A stretch of 64,000 nucleotides of DNA, from NCBI RefSeq assembly GCF_009827655.1, contig NZ_WTYV01000001.1, positions 1-64,000 on the forward strand, read 5' to 3'. Position 1 is the stretch's first letter. The number at the start of each line of letters is the position of its first letter. A program made the position numbers and the translations under genes. Shown here one piece after another: positions 39,197 to 47,662 of the stretch. This DNA comes from Alteraurantiacibacter buctensis. GTDB taxonomy: Bacteria > Pseudomonadota > Alphaproteobacteria > Sphingomonadales > Sphingomonadaceae. The notes below the pieces were generated by a model. It was not told the origin of the DNA. It searched no databases and saw nothing but the letters and a program-made list of their open reading frames with translations.

Positions 39197-40960
39197 ATGG
39201 GGAAGTTTGGCAAAAACCTGTCAGAACCAATAAGAACGATGCAGATCGCCTTGGGGGTGGGCGTTCTTTATGCGCCCATCGCCATCGCTACAATTTTCGT
39301 ATCAAGCAACGGGCACAATCATGCGGCCATCTGGCTAGCTGACGCAGTCGGCTTGGCAGCGCTATTGACGTTGCCGCGCCGCGACTGGCCTTTTGTGATC
39401 ATCGCGATCGTGATCGCCAACCATCTGGCGAACGACATCACGCGTGGGTTCGAGTGGGGACACATCCTTTATGGCATGGCCAATGCCGGACAGGTGCTTT
39501 TGGCCGGGACACTCGTCAGGTCGCGCGGTGCAAACCCGCTCGCAAGTGCGGGCTCGCTGAGCCGGTTCTTTCTTTGGGCCGGGCTAGTCGCACCCCTTTG
39601 CGGGGCAGCGGTGGGTTCGCTCGTGTCCTGGTGGCTTTACCAGCAACCTTATGACACATCGATGATCCGTTGGTTCGCCAGCAATTCCCTGGGATTTCTG
39701 GTCGGCACCCCTCTATTCAGAGGTCTCTTCGATGGAAGCCTGAGGATTTCCTTCAGCCAGCTCAACGCTACCCAGCGTCAGAATATGGCGGGGCTTCTCG
39801 CAGTATTTACTCTTATCGTTTACACCGCTTTCTCGTGGCAACGCGTGCCTTTGCTTTTCTTACCGGTCTGCGCCTTGGTGATGGTGGCGGTTTGGCTTGG
39901 CAGGGTCGGCGTCACTGTCGCCATTATGATCGTGGCGTTAGTCGCAACCGCGACCATGATGAGCGACTATGGCCCGCTGGATCTCCTGGCAGTCGATGAT
40001 TTTCGCAAGGCAACCTTTTTCCAGATTTATCTGGGCCTGCTGCTGGCAACGGGACTGCTCGTCGCGGCGATCGTAACTTCACGTGGCGATGCGATGGCGA
40101 AACTGGCCGAGCGGGAACACATGCTGAGCCAGCTTCTCAAGCACGGCAAGGAAGTCATTCTCAGCCTGGACGCGGAGGGGCGTTGCAAGTTCTGTGTCGG
40201 TCCCGCCAAGTCGTTGCTAGGCTTGGCTTCCGACGACATTGTCGGGTGCACGCTGGTCGAACTGGCGCAACGCCTGGGCATCCCCTTTGCGGTGGTGGAT
40301 GCCAGCGAGTGCGCGGCGCGTTCCGCACCCTACGCACAAGAATTTCAGTTAGCACGCGCCCGGCGCACATGGGTCGAGGTTAGCATCGCGCCGATCATCC
40401 TTGATGGTTGCCTTAGTAGCTCGGTGGTTACCTTCCGTGACGTCACGATGCAGCGCGTGAGGGCCGAGGACCTCCAGCGGCGCGCTTTTACGGACGAACT
40501 CACCCAAGTCCTGAACCGGGCTGGATTTGAGAGACAGTTTGAACATTTGCTCCAAACTTCCGGCCCGCTCAGTCTGGCGCTGATTGATTTGGACTCATTC
40601 AAGAGCATCAACGATACGTTCGGGCATTCTTCCGGCGACGAGGCTTTGGCGGTGATCGCGGACATTATCGGCGCGCACACCCGCAAGGAAGACGTGGTGG
40701 GCCGAATTGGTGGAGACGAGTTTGCCATCCTATTCCGTACAGAACCAGCTATCGCTTTGGCCGCCTGCGAACGCATTTGCAAATGCGTGGAGGAGACACA
40801 GATATTTGCAACGGATCGGCGTTTGATGAACGTCACGATCAGCTGCGGAGTGGCAACGATGCCCCCTGAAGGTAACCGTCAAGCTCTCTTCGACGCGGCT
40901 GATATGGCTCTGTACAGCGTGAAGCATCATGGCCGTAATGGGGCGCGATTGGCTGCCTGA
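39197..40960 (+). CDS. MASE1-PAS-GGDEF diguanylate cyclase
   Basis: The 587-aa protein has a MASE1-like membrane sensor with eight or so helices (about 15-300), a coiled linker, a PAS-like domain (about 320-425) and a GGDEF domain. The catalytic site is GGDEF (505-509), and the inhibitory I-site RKED (496-499) lies at the standard five-residue distance. It should make cyclic-di-GMP with product inhibition. There is no EAL domain. The start is uncertain (39197 or 39239), since neither has a strong ribosome site. Confidence 0.9.
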   Translation: MGKFGKNLSEPIRTMQIALGVGVLYAPIAIATIFVSSNGHNHAAIWLADAVGLAALLTLPRRDWPFVIIAIVIANHLANDITRGFEWGHILYGMANAGQVLLAGTLVRSRGANPLASAGSLSRFFLWAGLVAPLCGAAVGSLVSWWLYQQPYDTSMIRWFASNSLGFLVGTPLFRGLFDGSLRISFSQLNATQRQNMAGLLAVFTLIVYTAFSWQRVPLLFLPVCALVMVAVWLGRVGVTVAIMIVALVATATMMSDYGPLDLLAVDDFRKATFFQIYLGLLLATGLLVAAIVTSRGDAMAKLAEREHMLSQLLKHGKEVILSLDAEGRCKFCVGPAKSLLGLASDDIVGCTLVELAQRLGIPFAVVDASECAARSAPYAQEFQLARARRTWVEVSIAPIILDGCLSSSVVTFRDVTMQRVRAEDLQRRAFTDELTQVLNRAGFERQFEHLLQTSGPLSLALIDLDSFKSINDTFGHSSGDEALAVIADIIGAHTRKEDVVGRIGGDEFAILFRTEPAIALAACERICKCVEETQIFATDRRLMNVTISCGVATMPPEGNRQALFDAADMALYSVKHHGRNGARLAA

Positions 40961-41106
40961 ACCCATAGCCGAAACGCTGCTGTCCGGAACCTAGCCGTGG
41001 GCCGCCAATGTCGTGGCTATGGCTAGACTATATCGTCAACCACGGGCGCTGCAGGCAGTAAGCGGGCCCCCTTGATCAATAGATCCGCGTCGGTTCTTAC
41101 GCGAAC

Positions 41107-41321
41107 ATGTCAACCAAGCACCACGAGTCGTTAACTCAGCTGATCCGCGCGGGCCATCAACTGCGGGTGGAGCACGCTTGCAACCGCGTGGTGCTGCTCG
41201 AACCACGAAGGTTCTGGACGCTAGCCTGACGCGCGGCGGCGGGCACCTGATCGACAACGCGGTGTCGCGAACGAAATGCAAGCGCTGCGGTGTCAGGCCG
41301 TTCCGCTGGGGTCCGGGCTAA
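41107..41321 (+). pseudogene. Frameshifted short zinc-ribbon protein gene
   Basis: An ATG at 41107 opens MSTKHHESLTQLIRAGHQLRV, typical of a 70-aa sphingomonad protein, then stops at about 41228. In a second frame the sequence resumes with a C-terminal CKRCG...RWGPG ending at 41321. The two pieces together suggest one small zinc-binding protein broken by an indel. The call rests on pattern memory only. Confidence 0.4.
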
Positions 41322-41467
41322 TCGACGCCGCCGCGCTCGTCCGCTAGCGGGATCGAATCTTGCAGGTGCCGCAGGAGCGCGATCATCCGGGCATCATCCG
41401 CCTCGGTCGCCAACTGGCGAGCCAGCATTACGTGTCGATCGTTTCGTGGGCCTCTTGCGGATGCCAT
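41318..41467 (-). CDS. Possible 49-aa hypothetical protein
   Basis: MASARGPRNDRHVMLARQLA begins a helical, charged 49-aa frame. Its stop overlaps the end of the opposite-strand pseudogene by four bases. It has no clear ribosome site and no recognised family. It is a tentative call. Confidence 0.3.
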   Translation of the reverse strand: MASARGPRNDRHVMLARQLATEADDARMIALLRHLQDSIPLADERGGVD

Positions 41468-41633
41468 GGCACGCCACGCTCCTCATTTCGGTGAGGGACC
41501 AGCACAGCAACCCGAAGGGGCATCGTCGAGTATGACACGGTATCAGGCCCCGCCCGTGCTGCTGGACAAATGCAAATTGGGGTTCTTATAAATTGCACCG
41601 GGGAATGGTCGGGACAACCTGAGAGGGGTCGCA

Positions 41634-42608
41634 TTGACTCGGTTTCCCGCCATCCGCCGTGCGATCATCGCTGACAGGAACGCCCAGACATCCATCGCCA
41701 TAGCCGCCGGCATGATCGGAGCCGCGACGCTATTCCGCTGGCTCACCTGGCAGGTGATCCCGCATCTGGTCTTTGTCGGATATTTCCCTGCCGTGCTCAT
41801 CATCTCCCTGTTGCTGGGCTGGCGGTGGGGTTTGCCGGCGACAATTATGGCGGGAGTGATCGGAGCCTATTTCCTACCCGAACCCCCCCAGCCACTGACA
41901 AGCCCGCGCAGCCTTGCCGGGCTGCTGGCGTTCTATTTCTCCGCCGTGATCGTGGTGGCAACGGCGGACACCCTGCGCCGGACTGTTCGGGATCTCGAAG
42001 TTGCCAAGACCTCAGCAGATTACTTGAACCAGGAACTCCAGCACCGGGTGGGTAATACGCTCGCCGTGGTCCAGGCTATCGCTTCGCAGACGTTGCGGCA
42101 TGCGGGGGCAAACGATTTCCCGGTCGCTTTCGGTGGTCGGCTTCGGGCACTGGGGCGGGCCAACAGGCTGATGGGCCTTTCGTCTGAAAATCGCTGCAAC
42201 CTGCGCGATCTGGTATCCGAAGCCTGTGCACCGTTCTTCGATGGGGGTAATCTTACACTGTATGGGCCGGGAGTGCTCGTGCCTCCAGAGAGTTGCGTAC
42301 CATTGACGCTGTGCCTGCACGAGTTGTGCACCAACGCGACTAAGCATGGCGCGCTCTCGACGCCATCTGGACGTGTTTCAATATCTTGGACGCTCGCCCG
42401 GAACGGCACTTTGAAGATTACCTGGCAAGAGCATGAGGGGCCGCCGGTCCATGCCCCCTCCCGGGTGGGGATGGGCACGCGGCTGCTAACTAAACAGGAA
42501 GGCATCAAGGGAGTCGATCTCCGTTACCTACCACTCGGTTTGGAGTGCGACATCTTGATCGACGATGTCGTGTCGCAATCGGGTAGCTTCGGTCGAACGA
42601 AGCCATGA
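41634..42608 (+). CDS. HWE-family sensor histidine kinase
   Basis: The 324-aa protein has four N-terminal membrane helices of the DUF4118 type (about 15-105), then an HWE/HisKA_2 kinase core. Phospho-His137 sits in LQHRVGNTLAVVQAIA, and HELCTNATKHGAL and GMGTRL form the ATP site. HWE kinases are common in alphaproteobacteria and often govern stress or light responses. The start is TTG 41634 with GAGAGGGG ahead. A 66-aa gene overlaps its stop by ATGA. Confidence 0.88.
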   Translation: MTRFPAIRRAIIADRNAQTSIAIAAGMIGAATLFRWLTWQVIPHLVFVGYFPAVLIISLLLGWRWGLPATIMAGVIGAYFLPEPPQPLTSPRSLAGLLAFYFSAVIVVATADTLRRTVRDLEVAKTSADYLNQELQHRVGNTLAVVQAIASQTLRHAGANDFPVAFGGRLRALGRANRLMGLSSENRCNLRDLVSEACAPFFDGGNLTLYGPGVLVPPESCVPLTLCLHELCTNATKHGALSTPSGRVSISWTLARNGTLKITWQEHEGPPVHAPSRVGMGTRLLTKQEGIKGVDLRYLPLGLECDILIDDVVSQSGSFGRTKP

Positions 42609-42805
42609 CTTCTGTAACCGATTATCTGGATGCGCTGCATCAATATATTTCCTTCAGGCCGTCGGTGGGGGCCGACTTCGAGACTCGCAGCCGCGAAGCC
42701 GCGATGGAGCAGGACGCGCTTCGCAAGTGTCGGGACATCTGGGCGTCCCTGCCCAATTCCGCCAAGCGGCGTCTACCCCCGCCGCCGGGTTGGTTAGCGC
42801 TGTAG
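42605..42805 (+). CDS. Small kinase-coupled hypothetical protein (66 aa)
   Basis: The ATG overlaps the stop of the HWE kinase gene, so the two are translated together. The 66-aa product is helical and charged (VTDYLDALHQYI, AMEQDALRKCRDIWASL) and ends in a Pro-rich tail. I recognise no family. Coupling suggests that it works with the kinase. Confidence 0.5.
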   Translation: MTSVTDYLDALHQYISFRPSVGADFETRSREAAMEQDALRKCRDIWASLPNSAKRRLPPPPGWLAL

Positions 42806-42994
42806 CCCGATAATTCCATCTCTCTCGACATTGCGGCAGGCCGACAGATGGGATAACCTAAATCCGTCTCACGATAGTTCCTAAAGCCGCATCCTGCCTC
42901 ACCACTATCGCTTATCCTAGATATCTAGCTGCAGATACCTGTCCAGTCTGATGGAAAGACCTGTTAGGTTCACGGTAAGGGTGACTAACCAAGG

Positions 42995-43432
42995 CTAGCT
43001 AACCCCGCGATCAAGCAACGTCCTCATTTGTTCGGCAGCATGAGTCGCATTCACCCCGGTCAAAAATCTGATTTCCTCAAGCTCCTCGCGCATCGCCAGT
43101 CGAGCTTGCTCGCTTCCTCCGATACAGGCCATGCTCCACTCCGGGAAGAGTCGCTCCTTCACATTCACCATGTCGACCAGTTGAAGTTCGCGATGCCGGA
43201 AGTCTCGGCAAATTCTCTCGAACGTTTCTTCGACATTGGCCGTTGGCCCCTCCAAGATCTGGATGTAACACCGAACTATCAGGAGCAAACTGCCGGTAAT
43301 GCCCTGTATTGAGTTTTTGTTGGCAGATTGTGCAGCAATTACCGCCGGATCGGCCTGACTGCCGACAGTAGCGCGCCCTGCGGCCTTACTAGTATAAAGC
43401 AGGCGGCACGGTCTCGTTTCGTCCACCGCCAT
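42995..43432 (-). CDS. BLUF-domain blue-light sensor
   Basis: This 145-aa protein is a single BLUF domain. It has the flavin-binding triad Tyr13 (RLLYTS), Asn40 (NSIQGITG) and Gln58 (YIQILEG), followed by a second helical region (RHRELQLVDMVNVKERLFPEWSM). BLUF proteins bind FAD and signal blue light to partners, often c-di-GMP enzymes. The start ATG 43432 lies two bases after the stop of an EAL-domain remnant. No output domain is fused. Confidence 0.92.
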   Translation of the reverse strand: MAVDETRPCRLLYTSKAAGRATVGSQADPAVIAAQSANKNSIQGITGSLLLIVRCYIQILEGPTANVEETFERICRDFRHRELQLVDMVNVKERLFPEWSMACIGGSEQARLAMREELEEIRFLTGVNATHAAEQMRTLLDRGVS

Positions 43433-43434
43433 GG

Positions 43435-43560
43435 TTACGCGTTTTCCATCTGATCGGAGCGGACCAAAAACCGGATCAATTCGCCCGATGCGATAGGGCG
43501 GCTGATCAGAAATCCCTGCAGGTTAGGCACCACGGCTTTCGCTTTCCACCCTAACTGCAG
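43435..43560 (-). pseudogene. C-terminal remnant of an EAL-domain protein
   Basis: Reading the minus strand toward 43435 gives LQGFLISRPIASGELIRFLV, the last helix and strand of an EAL phosphodiesterase domain. No start or upstream domain is left: before about 43560 the frame is lost. It ends two bases ahead of the BLUF gene, implying that the two were once neighbours in an operon. Confidence 0.65.
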
Positions 43561-43691
43561 ACGTTAACCGTCTTCCAGTGATATCCTGAAAGCAGTCGCT
43601 GCCGTGCTCCCCGAGCTAAGTCTGCAATTGGGAGGGTTGCCGACCTTCTGCTTTCAAATTCAAGGTCCGGAAATCCGGACGTTCCGAAATC

Positions 43692-43719
43692 GCGGGAGGC
43701 GCTTGCTCGCACCCCCCGC
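43692..43719 (-). terminator. Hairpin terminator after the PRC-like gene
   Basis: On the minus strand an 11-base stem (GCGGGGGGTGC with GCGCCTCCCGC, two G-T wobbles) encloses a six-base loop, 12 bases after the stop codon of the gene at 43731. The following T run is weak. Confidence 0.5.
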
Positions 43720-43730
43720 AACGCTTTCGT

Positions 43731-44570
43731 CTAGTTCACCGCGGCATCGCCTTCGCCAGCGTACAACGCCGAGCCGCTGCCGTGCAGCGCGGCGGCAGGA
43801 TAGGTGACGTTCTGACCATCCTGCCGCACCACGACCTCGCTCACCGTTCCCTGGGAGTTGGCAACCACCTGCCGGACTTCGCCTATCTTTTCGCCACCGG
43901 CCCCGAACACGTCCATGCCAGGTGCTACGGCAAAGGCGCCGGTGCCGTTTGCCGCACCGCTGCCAGCCACCGCCAGCGCGGAATTGCCCAAGCCAGTGCC
44001 GATCGAGCCGGCCGCATTACCCGTGCCGGTAGCTGAACCCGTTGCCGAACCGGCGAGCGGAACCGCCGTCCCGGTTGCCTGGCCAGCAGTTCCCTGCGCG
44101 CTCGCGACCAGACCGGCAGCAACCGCCTGCCCGCTCGAAGCTGCGTCCAGCACCTGTCCATTGGTCTGGCCTGCCAAGCCCGCCACCGCATCGGTGCCGA
44201 TTAGCTGCGCATCGGCGCTGCCTTGGCCAGCGGCGCTGCCGGATCCGCTCGCCTCGCCGCTCAGCGGAGCGACCGGGTTGTCAACCAGCGGGGCCACGCT
44301 GGCCGAGGTGTTGGCATCGGCCCGGCGGTTGGCCTGCACCCGGCCCGAACGGCGATCGACCTGCTGGTCACCCGAGGTCGAGCCGCTGGCATCCAGCGTG
44401 CTACCGATGCTGCTGCTCACGCTGTCGAGCGTGCCGCCCATCGAACCGAACCCGCCGCCCAGCGTTCCGCCAACCATGCCGCCAAGACCGCCCGAGCCGC
44501 CGAGCAACTGGGCCTGCGCAGGAACCGCGAACAGGGCTATGGCCGATGCGGCGATAAGAAGCTTTTTCAT
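43731..44570 (-). CDS. Secreted low-complexity protein with PRC-like end
   Basis: The 279-aa protein has a signal peptide (about 1-21, AQAQ), a long Gly/Ala/Ser/Thr-rich region (about 22-215) and a C-terminal PRC-barrel-like strand set (VFGAGGEKIGEVRQVVANSQGTVSEVVV). It probably resides at the cell surface or periplasm. ATG 44570 has AGGAAAGGA upstream; the frame extends to 44615. Such proteins are frequent in sphingomonads and have no known role. Confidence 0.72.
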   Translation of the reverse strand: MKKLLIAASAIALFAVPAQAQLLGGSGGLGGMVGGTLGGGFGSMGGTLDSVSSSIGSTLDASGSTSGDQQVDRRSGRVQANRRADANTSASVAPLVDNPVAPLSGEASGSGSAAGQGSADAQLIGTDAVAGLAGQTNGQVLDAASSGQAVAAGLVASAQGTAGQATGTAVPLAGSATGSATGTGNAAGSIGTGLGNSALAVAGSGAANGTGAFAVAPGMDVFGAGGEKIGEVRQVVANSQGTVSEVVVRQDGQNVTYPAAALHGSGSALYAGEGDAAVN

Positions 44571-44666
44571 CTCGTGATCCTTTCCTGACTGAACGGCCAT
44601 CGTTGGACCGCACATCAGGAAAACGGATCGGCTCGTCTGCTTAATTCATCGCCCGGCAATTTTTTG

Positions 44667-45893
44667 TCAGGAGCGGCCGCAGGTCCCGCATACCAGCCCC
44701 CGCCCGAAGCTTGCGTCAGGGCCCGGAGCGCCAAGGTCGCGGGCCTCTTCGTCCACAGTGCGGCGCCAGTTGGCCGACTGGCGCAGCGCCGCCGCGATCC
44801 GCGCAGCCACGAGCGGGGTCGCATAGGAGGTGCCGCGCAACCGCACCCGCCGGCCCCGCGCATCGCGCCCGAAAAGGTCTGCACCGGGCGCAGCATAGTC
44901 GAGGTGTAGGGCCCGGCCTGCCTCCAGCAGCGCGCGGTTGCGCCCATCGACCCCCGTCACGGCGACCACTCCCGGATAGGATGCCGGATAGGCCGGGGGT
45001 GCCGCCGGGCCATTGTTGCCCACGGCTGCCACCACTACCACGCCGCGCCTTCCCGCTGCTGTGACAGCCCGCTCCAGCACCGGGTTGCGCGGGCCCACCA
45101 GGCTGATCGTGACTACCCGGCTGCCGCCGGCGACCAGCCAGCCGAGCGCGCGTGCGATCGCGAGCGCCCCGCCCCCTGCCGGGTCGGTGCCGTAGACATC
45201 GGCCACGCGAATATCGCGCACGCCTGCCTGTTGCAGCAGGTGGACGATTGCCGAGCCATGGTTGCTGGGAGTCGGCGCGCCAGTGGCGAAGCCGCGCGAA
45301 ACGAAGGTGCCTTGGCTGTCGGCCGGCGCACCATCGATCATGCCCACGGCCGGTCCGGGCTGCGCCCGTGCGGCGGCGGCGCGCTGCAGGACGGCGATGG
45401 GCGCGGACCCGCTCTGGAAGTGCAGGTTATCGGGTGCCACCACGGCTGCGGGAGCCAACCGCGCGGCAAGCTCCTGCGCATCAGGCAGGCTCATGCCGGA
45501 TGGCAGGGCCAACCGCGTGACCGCGATGTCCAGCCCCTCGATTTCTTCCCGGCCGAGAAGCCGCAATCCTTCCGATGCCAGCGCCGCCGCCGAAGCATCG
45601 TCCAGGTCCATCAGCAGCAGTTCCCCCCGCCGGGCAGGCTGGCCGGAGCGGTCGAGTTCCACGCTCTGCCGGTTCTGGCGAACGAACCGGGCAAGGGTCC
45701 GCTGCTGCAGGCGCAGCAGATCGCGGACGCTGTCCGCCGTCACCTCATCAATCGCGCCTGTCACGCCTTCCAGTGGATCGAGCACGTGGCCCGCGCCCGG
45801 CAAGTCAACACGCGGCAAGGCCAGCTGCGCCCCGGCTGGCCCTGCCGCCGAACCCAAGGCTGCCGAGAGGACAATGGCTAGAAGGACGCGCAT
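44667..45893 (-). CDS. S8-family serine peptidase (subtilase)
   Basis: The 408-aa protein has a signal peptide (about 1-22), a propeptide-like region with an LDLDD core, and a subtilisin domain. Its catalytic residues are Asp187 (GMIDG), His212 (SNHGSAIVHLL), Asn294 (GNNGPAAPP) and Ser356 (GTSYATPL). The whole triad and oxyanion residue are present, so it should be an active secreted protease. It is divergent from the ECF sigma/anti-sigma pair, suggesting it belongs to that regulon. The start choice is 45893; 45920 lacks a signal-peptide fit. Confidence 0.88.
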   Translation of the reverse strand: MRVLLAIVLSAALGSAAGPAGAQLALPRVDLPGAGHVLDPLEGVTGAIDEVTADSVRDLLRLQQRTLARFVRQNRQSVELDRSGQPARRGELLLMDLDDASAAALASEGLRLLGREEIEGLDIAVTRLALPSGMSLPDAQELAARLAPAAVVAPDNLHFQSGSAPIAVLQRAAAARAQPGPAVGMIDGAPADSQGTFVSRGFATGAPTPSNHGSAIVHLLQQAGVRDIRVADVYGTDPAGGGALAIARALGWLVAGGSRVVTISLVGPRNPVLERAVTAAGRRGVVVVAAVGNNGPAAPPAYPASYPGVVAVTGVDGRNRALLEAGRALHLDYAAPGADLFGRDARGRRVRLRGTSYATPLVAARIAAALRQSANWRRTVDEEARDLGAPGPDASFGRGLVCGTCGRS

Positions 45894-45984
45894 TCTTCGT
45901 GGGATCCGATCTTTTTGCATTAGACATGGATGGAACGAAGCTGGCCAGTCGTTTAATCCCTGAAAGCCGGGAAAGGACCGAACT

Positions 45985-46473
45985 CTGCACCCCACTTTCG
46001 AACAGCAGGCACTCGATGCATTGCCCCGGCTGCGGCGCTTTGCCGCAGGGTTGGCCGGTCACCCGGCGGATGGCGATGACCTGTGCCAGATGACGATTGA
46101 ACGGGCGCTGGCCAACCGGGACAAGTTCCAGGCGGGCACGCGGATCGATAGCTGGATGTACCGGATCATGCGCAATATCTGGATTGACGAGCAAAGGGCG
46201 CGCAACCGGCGCAATCAGACCTTCGTGGTGGACGAGGCGGGCCTGCTAGTCGGGACCGACGGCGCACAGGAAGCTCAGGTGGAATTGGCCAATGTCGATC
46301 GGGCGCTGGCTATGCTGCCGCCCGAACAGCGCGAGGCCGTGCTGTTGGTGATGGTCGAGGGCTTTTCCTATCGCGAGGCGGCGGAGATCGTGAACTGTCC
46401 GGTCGGCACCCTCAATTCCCGACTGGTGCGCGGGCGCGATGCGCTGCTCGCCATACTGGAGCAATCAGCATGA
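45985..46473 (+). CDS. ECF-type sigma factor
   Basis: The product has the two sigma70 parts of an ECF factor: region 2 (GDDLCQMTIERALANRDKF, SWMYRIMRNIWIDEQRARNRRN) and region 4 (LPPEQREAVLLVMVEGFSYREAAEIVNCPVGTLNSRLVRGRDAL). The conserved helix LDALPRLRRFAAG lies before the TTG at 46021, so I place the start at a CTG codon (45985) that has AGGA upstream; TTG 46021 is the conservative alternative. The stop overlaps the anti-sigma gene by four bases. Confidence 0.85.
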   Translation: MHPTFEQQALDALPRLRRFAAGLAGHPADGDDLCQMTIERALANRDKFQAGTRIDSWMYRIMRNIWIDEQRARNRRNQTFVVDEAGLLVGTDGAQEAQVELANVDRALAMLPPEQREAVLLVMVEGFSYREAAEIVNCPVGTLNSRLVRGRDALLAILEQSA

Positions 46474-47168
46474 CCATCAGCGAAAACGAGCTGGCCGCTT
46501 TTGCCGACGGTGAGCTTACTTCTGCCGACGCCGCCCGGGTCGAGCAGGCGGTGGCGGCCGACCCAGAACTGGCGCGCCGGCTGGCCGCCCATCGGCTGGT
46601 GAAGGACCGGCTGGCCGGGCATTTTGCGCCGATCATGGCCGAGGACCCGCCAGAGCGGCTGACCGCCCTGCTACGTCCACGACCCGCGGTGGCGGACCTT
46701 GCCGCCGCGCGCGAGGAGCGCAGCCAGCGGACACGCCTGCCGCGCTGGACTTGGGTTGCCGGTCCCGCGCTCGCCGCATCGCTGCTGATTGCGGTGCTGG
46801 TCCCCGGCAGCGGCGGCAATTCGTCCGCAGTCTATGCCGACACCCAACTGGCCACCGTGCTCACCAGCCAGCTCGTCGCTAACCAGAACCCTGACGCGCA
46901 GACCCGCGTGCTGCTGTCGTTCGTCCGCGACGATGGTGACTATTGCCGTGCTTACGCTTCGGACCGACAGAGCGGCATCGCCTGCAACGACGGGTCCGGC
47001 TGGGCCCTGGTCGAGCAGGCAGGCGGCGCGACCGGCAGCCAGGGCGAATACCAGCAGGCCGGATCGTCGGTGGCCGATGTCCTTGCCCGTGCGCAGGACA
47101 TGGCAGTCGGGGGCGCGCTGGATGCCGAAGCCGAACGGGCGGCGCAGGAGCGCGGCTGGCACGACTAG
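46470..47168 (+). CDS. Anti-sigma factor (transmembrane)
   Basis: The 232-aa protein has an N-terminal anti-sigma domain (LAAFADGELTSADAARVEQAV, AAHRLVKDRL), a single helix (about 93-110), and a periplasmic C-terminal part with a Cys pair. It binds the sigma factor encoded by the overlapping gene and releases it on an envelope signal. The zinc-type HxxxCxxC motif is absent. The two genes overlap by ATGA. Confidence 0.85.
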   Translation: MTISENELAAFADGELTSADAARVEQAVAADPELARRLAAHRLVKDRLAGHFAPIMAEDPPERLTALLRPRPAVADLAAAREERSQRTRLPRWTWVAGPALAASLLIAVLVPGSGGNSSAVYADTQLATVLTSQLVANQNPDAQTRVLLSFVRDDGDYCRAYASDRQSGIACNDGSGWALVEQAGGATGSQGEYQQAGSSVADVLARAQDMAVGGALDAEAERAAQERGWHD

Positions 47169-47195
47169 CGCCGTGCTCGCGTGCCTTACGAGGAA

Positions 47196-47221
47196 AGGGG
47201 GCCGACGGATACCGACCCCCT
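47196..47221 (+). terminator. Possible terminator after anti-sigma gene
   Basis: AGGGGG (47196-47201) and CCCCCT (47216-47221) form a short strong stem 28 bases after the anti-sigma stop, without a clear T run. A rho-dependent or non-functional hairpin is equally possible. Confidence 0.35.
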
Positions 47222-47252
47222 GAATTCCTGATTGCGCACGGGAAGGTTCGCG

Positions 47253-47591
47253 TCAGCCCTCGATCGTCACGGTCCCGCGATAGCCGCGCTCAGCCATTTC
47301 CTTGATATAGTGGCGGCGCTCGTGGCGCAGTTCCACCGCGTATTCCTCCCAGGCGTCGCGACGATCCTCGATATCGCTGGCGCGCCGCAGATCCGACGTC
47401 AGCTCTTTCTGCGCCTCCGTCACGTTGATGCGGTAGTCGAACCACAGGCGGTTCTCGATGCCGGCGATGGGGCTGGCAAGGATCAATGCCTCTTCGGCGC
47501 GGGCCGCCGTTTCCTCAGGCAATGTATCGACGGCACCGGCTGCGGTTGTCAGGCAGGCCAGTCCCAAGGCACAAGCAAGCAGCATCTTCAT
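47253..47591 (-). CDS. Secreted helical hypothetical protein
   Basis: This 112-aa protein has a signal peptide (about 1-19, cut near AGAVD) and a charged helical body (NVTEAQKELTSDLRRASDIEDRRDAWEEYAVELRHERRHY in outline). No family is recognised. ATG 47591 has GGGAG; an upstream ATG at 47609 would add six residues. It is convergent with the anti-sigma gene. Confidence 0.6.
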   Translation of the reverse strand: MKMLLACALGLACLTTAAGAVDTLPEETAARAEEALILASPIAGIENRLWFDYRINVTEAQKELTSDLRRASDIEDRRDAWEEYAVELRHERRHYIKEMAERGYRGTVTIEG

Positions 47592-47662
47592 CGTCGTAAC
47601 TCCCTTCATGAACCGGATCGCTGCTGCGCGATCTCGAAAGGGAAACGGACCGCTGCATCGAT

